Shown: one piece after another, positions 59,834 through 64,000 of the stretch
Position numbering within the stretch: the first letter of the stretch is position 1
Layout: each line of letters starts with the position of its first letter
Assembly: GCF_009915765.1 (NCBI RefSeq)
Contig: NZ_JAABLQ010000001.1
Span: 1,550,001 to 1,614,000, forward strand
Source of the DNA: Pannonibacter sp. XCT-53
GTDB taxonomy: Bacteria; Pseudomonadota; Alphaproteobacteria; Rhizobiales; Stappiaceae
DNA: 64,000 nucleotides
Reading direction: 5' to 3'
Notes under the pieces: model-generated
What the model was told of the DNA's origin: nothing
What the model saw: the letters and a program-made list of their open reading frames with translations, nothing else
The model's database searches: none
Position numbers and translations under genes: made by a program

Positions 59834-60847
59834 CTAGCGCTGGTAATAGTCCCGGTACCACGCCACGAACCGCGCCACGCCCTCCTCCACGCTCGTCGCC
59901 GGACGGAAGCCGGTGAGGTGTTCGAGGAGGCTGGTGTCGGCCCAGGTGGCCTGCACGTCGCCGGGCTGCATCGGCAACAGGTTGCGGATCGCCGTGCGGC
60001 CCGTGGCGGCCTCGATGGCGGCGATATAGGCATCCAGCGCCACGGGGGCCGAATTGCCGATGTTGACGAGACGCCAGGGCGCAACCGGCGACAGGCTGTC
60101 GCCCTCCGGCACTCCCTCCCCGCCTGCGGGGCGCTGCGGCACCGCGTCGATCAGCAGGCGGATGCCCTCGACCAGGTCCTCCACATAGGTGAAGTCGCGG
60201 CGCATGTCGCCGTGATTGTAGACGTCGATCGGCTGGCCGGCGAGGATCGCCTTGGTGAACTTGAACAGGGCCATGTCGGGACGGCCCCAGGGGCCATAGA
60301 CGGTGAAGAAGCGGAACAGCGTCGTCGGCACACCGTAAAGATGCGCATAGGAATGGCTCATCACCTCGCAGGCCTTCTTCGTCGCCGCGTAGAAGGACAT
60401 CTGGTGGTCGGCCTTCGCGGTCTCCCGGAAGGGCATGTCGGTGTTGGCGCCATAGGCCGACGAGGTCGAGGCAATCAAGAGGTGCTGCGGCGGCGTGGCG
60501 CGCGCTGCCTCCAGAAGCTCGAAGGTGCCGGTGATGTTGCTGTCGAGATAGGAGCGCGGCGCCTCGATGGAATAGCGCACCCCCGCCTGCGCCGCGAGGT
60601 GGATGACCACATCCGGCGTCTCGCGGGCAAGAAGATCCCGGAGACAGCCCGGCGTTTCCACCCGGTCGATCACCGCGCGGAAGTTCGCGCTCTGCAGCAG
60701 CATCTGGTGCCGCCGCTCCTTCAGGCGCACGTCATAGTAATCGGTCATGGCATCAAGGCCGATGACCTCGAAGCCGTCTGCCAGCAGGCGCTTGCAGAGA
60801 AAATAGCCGATGAAGCCGGCCGAACCGGTGACCAGTGCCTTGCGCAA
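59834..60847 (-). CDS. UDP-glucuronate 4-epimerase
   Basis: 337 residues from TTG 60847, with GAGG seven bases upstream. It is an extended short-chain dehydrogenase: VTGSAGFIGYFL binds NAD, STSSAYGAN has the catalytic Ser, YAATKKACE the YxxxK pair, and FFTVYGPWGRPDMALFKF is typical of UDP-GlcA 4-epimerases (LpsL/CapI type). It makes UDP-galacturonate from the product of UDP-glucose dehydrogenase at 48.1 kb. A loop near residues 245-258 (PAGGEGVPEGDSLSPV) is longer than usual. Confidence 0.92.
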   Translation of the reverse strand: MRKALVTGSAGFIGYFLCKRLLADGFEVIGLDAMTDYYDVRLKERRHQMLLQSANFRAVIDRVETPGCLRDLLARETPDVVIHLAAQAGVRYSIEAPRSYLDSNITGTFELLEAARATPPQHLLIASTSSAYGANTDMPFRETAKADHQMSFYAATKKACEVMSHSYAHLYGVPTTLFRFFTVYGPWGRPDMALFKFTKAILAGQPIDVYNHGDMRRDFTYVEDLVEGIRLLIDAVPQRPAGGEGVPEGDSLSPVAPWRLVNIGNSAPVALDAYIAAIEAATGRTAIRNLLPMQPGDVQATWADTSLLEHLTGFRPATSVEEGVARFVAWYRDYYQR

Positions 60848-61437
60848 GAGAATGCCTCGTCGTCGTGCCCCCGGCGCGTGTCAGGCGGGTCGTCGGGAGC
60901 GTGTCAGCTGGTGCGGGAGCCGTGCAATCCGCGCCCTGCCCCGGCCGTCATGGCCCGGGTCCTCAAGGCCCGGACAGGCGTAACCCGTTCGGGACCGGAC
61001 TGCGCCGCAGACCGTGCTTAGCACCCTCGCCGGCCACATCCAAGCCGTGTCTCCTGCCGTTCGGCCGGGCGGAACGCCCGGGACAGGCACGTCAGGGCAT
61101 GGGCCCGCATCCTCCTGTCCCGAAACCGGCGTGTGGTCTCCATCGGCGCCTGCCAGAGGAATGGCAAGGGGCCGCGAACCGCACAGGCAGCCGCAGGGCC
61201 GCGCTGCGGCGAGGCGAGATCAGGCCCTGAAAGACGACCGGACGAAGACAGACGGTGATGTCCCGCCAGACCGACACCCGTTAGGTGTTGGTCTGGGGGG
61301 TGTTGATCTGGCAGGAGCTGATCTGGCGAGATCCGGACCAGCCCGCGTGACGCAAGGGCAGCCATACGGCGTCAGGCGGGCGGCTGCAAGCCCTCCCTCA
61401 TGCGGGGGCAATGCGTCCGGCCGGACAGCTGCCGTTG
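60848..61437. other. Gap between hemA and the epimerase gene
   Basis: 590 bases with no supported gene. It contains a period-15 repeat at 61284-61328 (listed separately). Open frames on both strands look random apart from that segment. Confidence 0.55.
61284..61328 (+). repeat. Three 15-bp repeats reading as pentapeptide repeats
   Basis: GGTGTTGGTCTGGGG, GGTGTTGATCTGGCA and GGAGCTGATCTGGCG follow without gap. In one plus-strand frame (61014-61538) they read GVGLG-GVDLA-GADLA, the A(D/N)LxG-like pattern of pentapeptide repeats. Only three copies exist, and the rest of the frame looks non-coding. Could be a gene remnant. Confidence 0.5.
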
Positions 61438-62655
61438 TCAGGCAACCGCGCGGGCGAGCGCGCAATGCGACCAGAGATCGTTCAGCGCGCCGACCAGATG
61501 GTCGATGTCGGCGTCGCTGTGGAACGGCGTCGGCGTGATGCGCAGCCGCTCCGTCCCCTTCGGCACGGTCGGATAGTTGATCGGCTGCACATAGATGCCA
61601 TAGGTCTCCAGCAGGATGTCGGAGATCCACTTGCACTTGGCGGCGTTGCCGACCATCACCGGCACGATGTGGCTGGGGTTGTCCATGTGCGGGATGCCGC
61701 GACGGTCGAGCAGCCGGCGGACCCGGGCCACGCGCTCCTGATGCTGCTGGCGTTCGACCGGGCTCGCCTTGAGGTGGCGAATCGCGGCGGTGGCACCGGC
61801 GGCAAGGGCCGGCGGCAGCGCGGTGGTGAAGATGAAGCCGGAGGCGAAGGAGCGCACGAAGTCGCAGAGCTGGCGCGAGCCGGTGATGTAGCCGCCCATC
61901 ACGCCGAAGGCCTTGCCCAGCGTGCCCTCGATCACGTCGAGCCGATGCATCAGCCCCTCGCGCTCGGCAATGCCGCCGCCGCGCGGACCGTAAAGACCGA
62001 CGGCATGCACCTCGTCGAGATAGGTCAGCGCGCCATGCTTGGCCGCAACGTCGCAGATCTCGGCGATCGGGGCGATGTCGCCATCCATCGAATAGACGCT
62101 CTCGAAGGCCACCAGCTTCGGCCGGGACGGGTCATCGGCCGACATCAGCCGGTCGAGATCCTCGGGGCTGTTGTGCTTCCAGACCCGGCGCTCGGCGCGG
62201 CTGTGGCGGATGCCCTCGATCATCGAGGCATGGTTCAGCGCGTCGGAATAGACGATGCAGCCCGGGATCTTGGCCGCCAGCGTGCCGAGGGCGGCCCAGT
62301 TGGACACGTAGCCGGAGGTGAAGATCAGGGCGCTTTCCTTGCCATGCAGGTCGGCGAGCTCCTGCTCCAGCGCGACATGCGAATGGTTGGTGCCGGAAAT
62401 GTTGCGGGTGCCGCCGGCGCCCGCGCCGCAGCGGTCGATCGCCTCCTTCATGGCGCGCACCACGTCCGGATGCTGGCCCATGCCGAGATAGTCGTTGGAG
62501 CACCACACGGTCACGTCGTGGGACGTGCCATCCTCGCGGAAGCGGGTGGCGCGGGGAAACTGGCCGGCATGCCGCTCGAGGTCGGCAAACACGCGGTAGT
62601 TCCCGGCCTCGCGCAGACCGTCCAGCGCCTCGGCGAAGAAGCTGTCGAATTCCAT
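61438..62655 (-). CDS. hemA: 5-aminolevulinate synthase
   Basis: 405 residues from ATG 62655 (MEFDSFF), chosen because it places the PLP-binding Lys at 248 ([11 protein letters not shown]), the same number as in Rhodobacter capsulatus ALAS; an in-frame ATG six codons earlier is possible. It condenses glycine and succinyl-CoA to 5-aminolevulinate, the first step of haem and corrinoid synthesis (Shemin pathway). [32 protein letters not shown] and INYPTVPKG are conserved. It supplies the precursor for the cobalamin genes elsewhere in the window. Confidence 0.98.
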   Translation of the reverse strand: MEFDSFFAEALDGLREAGNYRVFADLERHAGQFPRATRFREDGTSHDVTVWCSNDYLGMGQHPDVVRAMKEAIDRCGAGAGGTRNISGTNHSHVALEQELADLHGKESALIFTSGYVSNWAALGTLAAKIPGCIVYSDALNHASMIEGIRHSRAERRVWKHNSPEDLDRLMSADDPSRPKLVAFESVYSMDGDIAPIAEICDVAAKHGALTYLDEVHAVGLYGPRGGGIAEREGLMHRLDVIEGTLGKAFGVMGGYITGSRQLCDFVRSFASGFIFTTALPPALAAGATAAIRHLKASPVERQQHQERVARVRRLLDRRGIPHMDNPSHIVPVMVGNAAKCKWISDILLETYGIYVQPINYPTVPKGTERLRITPTPFHSDADIDHLVGALNDLWSHCALARAVA

Positions 62656-63639
62656 GCCCTCATTCCCTCTCATTCATGGCCCGCCCGGTCATGCCTTGCG
62701 GAGACAGGCAGTCCTGCCTGTCGAGCCTTCCGTCCGTCATCCGGTTTACGGAGCTCGGCGGCGGGTGGCCATGACTTCGATCAAACCGGGCCTTCCGCAC
62801 CCTTTGACGGTCCCTGGAGGGAGGACCGGTCGCATCCGGGAAGGCCGGCCGGCACCCGGCGGATGCAGGCCATGGCAGGATCGATATCTCATGTGTCGTG
62901 ACCTAGACATAGTGTAAAACGCCGCAGCTTGTCATTATTCTAACTTCGGGTTTCCGAATTGTTTTCAGGGCCGGCCCGCACGCGGTCCGGCGCTCCCTGC
63001 CCCATTCCTCGACCGTTTTCCCGCCCGCCTGCCTCGCCCTTTGCGCGGCTTTGCCCGGATCCTGGCCGAAGACGCGGCGCCCCGACCCTGCCCGGCCCGC
63101 GTTCGCCCTGCGCACCGCCGACCGACCGGCGGACGCGGCCGCGCCATCTGCGGGAACCTCCCGGCCCCTCACGCGTTCTGCTGCAGGAGATGCGTGCCGC
63201 AGCAAAGGCGACAAGCATCCTCACGAAAGTATGACCGGACCGGATGCGGCCTGTCATTTTCGACAGGCCCTTGCGGAAGATGATGATTTTCTTGCGCATC
63301 CTGCCGCGGAGATGCGCGGCCACAAGAAAAAATGGTTAAAACTTTAGAGAATCAACGGCGAAAATGTGACGTAGACTACATGTTTGTTAGGAACTGTGGT
63401 GTAATCATGGTTCCAGGTCGGGTGATGGCGAGATCGGCTGAGGGGCCGTCCGGAACAGGGCGGCGACCGGCAGCCGATCTGACCCAGAGAGCAAGGGGGT
63501 GGTCCGGGATCCTGAGGATCTGCGACCGCTCCGGGCGCAGGCTCGCGAAGACGAACCGGGACGCCCCAGACAGCACAAGCTCCGGACGCCAGTCCTTCCG
63601 GCTCACACAGACGTGAATGTCATGCCGTGGGAGGCAACA
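62656..63639. other. Large intergenic region upstream of hemA
   Basis: 984 bases with no convincing gene. Frames at 62903-63214 (-) and 63332-63616 (+) have no known motifs. The hemA promoter is probably the A/T-rich part near 62900-62945 (minus strand TACACT). A hairpin GGCCTGTC/GACAGGCC is at 63248-63269. A distinctly A/T-rich block at 63320-63410 may be the promoter of the last gene. Confidence 0.55.
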
Positions 63640-64000
63640 ATGACGGGTCGTCTCAACATCGCCGCTGCGGCGGCAACACTCTCGCTTTCCCTTCTGCTGA
63701 GCGCTGCGGCGGCCCGGGCCGAGCTGCGCGAGATCCGCCACACGCTGCCGGACGACAACCTTGCCGTGACGGTGGCGAGCGCCGCTCCGGTCGAGACCGG
63801 CGGCGAGGACCTGTCCATCTGGGTCGGCGAGGTCGACCTCGGCGGTCGCTCCGCCCTGTGGGTCGAGCTGATCGATGCCGAGGGGGAAGTCATCTACAAC
63901 GCCGAGATCGGGCGCAACGAGACCCATCTTCTGCCGGACGGGCGGGCCATCATGGTCACCGCGCTGGATGCGGACACGCCCGTCGCCAAGGCCGACCAGT
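63640..64000 (+). CDS. Unidentified secreted protein, 5' part only
   Basis: 120 residues visible; the gene runs off the window. ATG 63640 has GGGAGG six bases upstream. The N-terminus is a signal peptide (about 1-27, hydrophobic LNIAAAAATLSLSLLLSAAA, cleavage near ARA-EL). The mature part is acidic with short beta-like segments (LSIWVGEVDLGGRSALWVEL, IDAEGEVIYN). No family recognised. Confidence 0.8.
   Translation, partial: MTGRLNIAAAAATLSLSLLLSAAAARAELREIRHTLPDDNLAVTVASAAPVETGGEDLSIWVGEVDLGGRSALWVELIDAEGEVIYNAEIGRNETHLLPDGRAIMVTALDADTPVAKADQ

Noticed and set aside
62770..62783. FnrL-like site (TTGATCGAAGTCAT, minus strand) upstream of hemA
   Set aside because: Only the first half-site matches TTGAT-N4-ATCAA; too weak to list, although hemA is Fnr-controlled in some relatives.
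62903..63214. 103-codon minus-strand frame
   Set aside because: Arg/Gly/Ala-rich random composition, no motif and no clear ribosome binding site.
63332..63616. 94-codon plus-strand frame before the last gene
   Set aside because: Starts in the A/T-rich promoter-like block, has no recognisable features and is followed by a much better start at 63640.

Overview
The window looks like chromosomal DNA of a high-GC alphaproteobacterium, most likely of the order Hyphomicrobiales (rhizobia, Stappia/Pannonibacter relatives). Supporting features are an RNase E with the alphaproteobacterial start and a C-terminal GWW tail, a PopZ-type polar organiser (DUF2497), a Shemin-pathway 5-aminolevulinate synthase, aerobic (cobN-type) cobalamin genes behind a B12 riboswitch, PssD/PssE-type glucuronosyltransferases, and CtrA-like TTAA-N7-TAAC sites. 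The genus is inference. I see no phage, transposase, integrase, CRISPR array or rRNA.

Region by region. 1-12 kb: a partial YhdP/AsmA-like envelope protein (-), peroxiredoxin Bcp and a DUF455 ferritin-like protein (+), an M23 peptidase (+), then prfB (with the programmed +1 frameshift), mrcA/PBP1A and an N-acetylmuramoyl-L-alanine amidase on the minus strand. 12-30 kb: rne; a small secreted protein with a His-Gly/Cys pair like clan CD cysteine peptidases; an aminotransferase; a BepA-like M48 peptidase with TPR; a DsbA-like thioredoxin; aroQ-accB-accC-aat; DUF2155; valS, popZ, tolC and a Pcm-like methyltransferase; then tRNA-Cys. 30-45 kb: a PAS-GAF-GGDEF-EAL protein, then the cobalamin genes: cobC and cbiB on plus, and a minus-strand cluster riboswitch-hupE-cobU-cobW-cobN-cobO-cobQ. 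tRNA-Asn follows.

45-61 kb is an exopolysaccharide region. A periplasmic Sel1-repeat protein and UDP-glucose dehydrogenase precede an A/T-richer block: PssD/PssE pair, family 2 glycosyltransferase, a beta-propeller protein, Wzx flippase, pyruvyltransferase-like protein, Wzy polymerase and a membrane O-acyltransferase. manC and a UDP-glucuronate 4-epimerase close it. Together these supply UDP-GlcA, UDP-GalA and GDP-Man, assemble a repeat unit on a lipid carrier, decorate it, flip it and polymerise it. The initiating phosphoglycosyl transferase and the Wza/Wzc export parts are not in the window. 61-64 kb holds hemA and the start of an unidentified secreted protein after a nearly 1 kb gap.

The observations most worth a second look are: the secreted clan-CD-like protein whose ribosome binding site lies in a perfect hairpin; the propeller protein resembling polysaccharide lyase family 22 inside an EPS locus; CtrA-like sites before amidase, tolC and popZ; the absence of a normal start codon for the YhdP-like gene; and several unexplained repeats and palindromes, including a period-15 repeat near 61.3 kb that reads as pentapeptide repeats.
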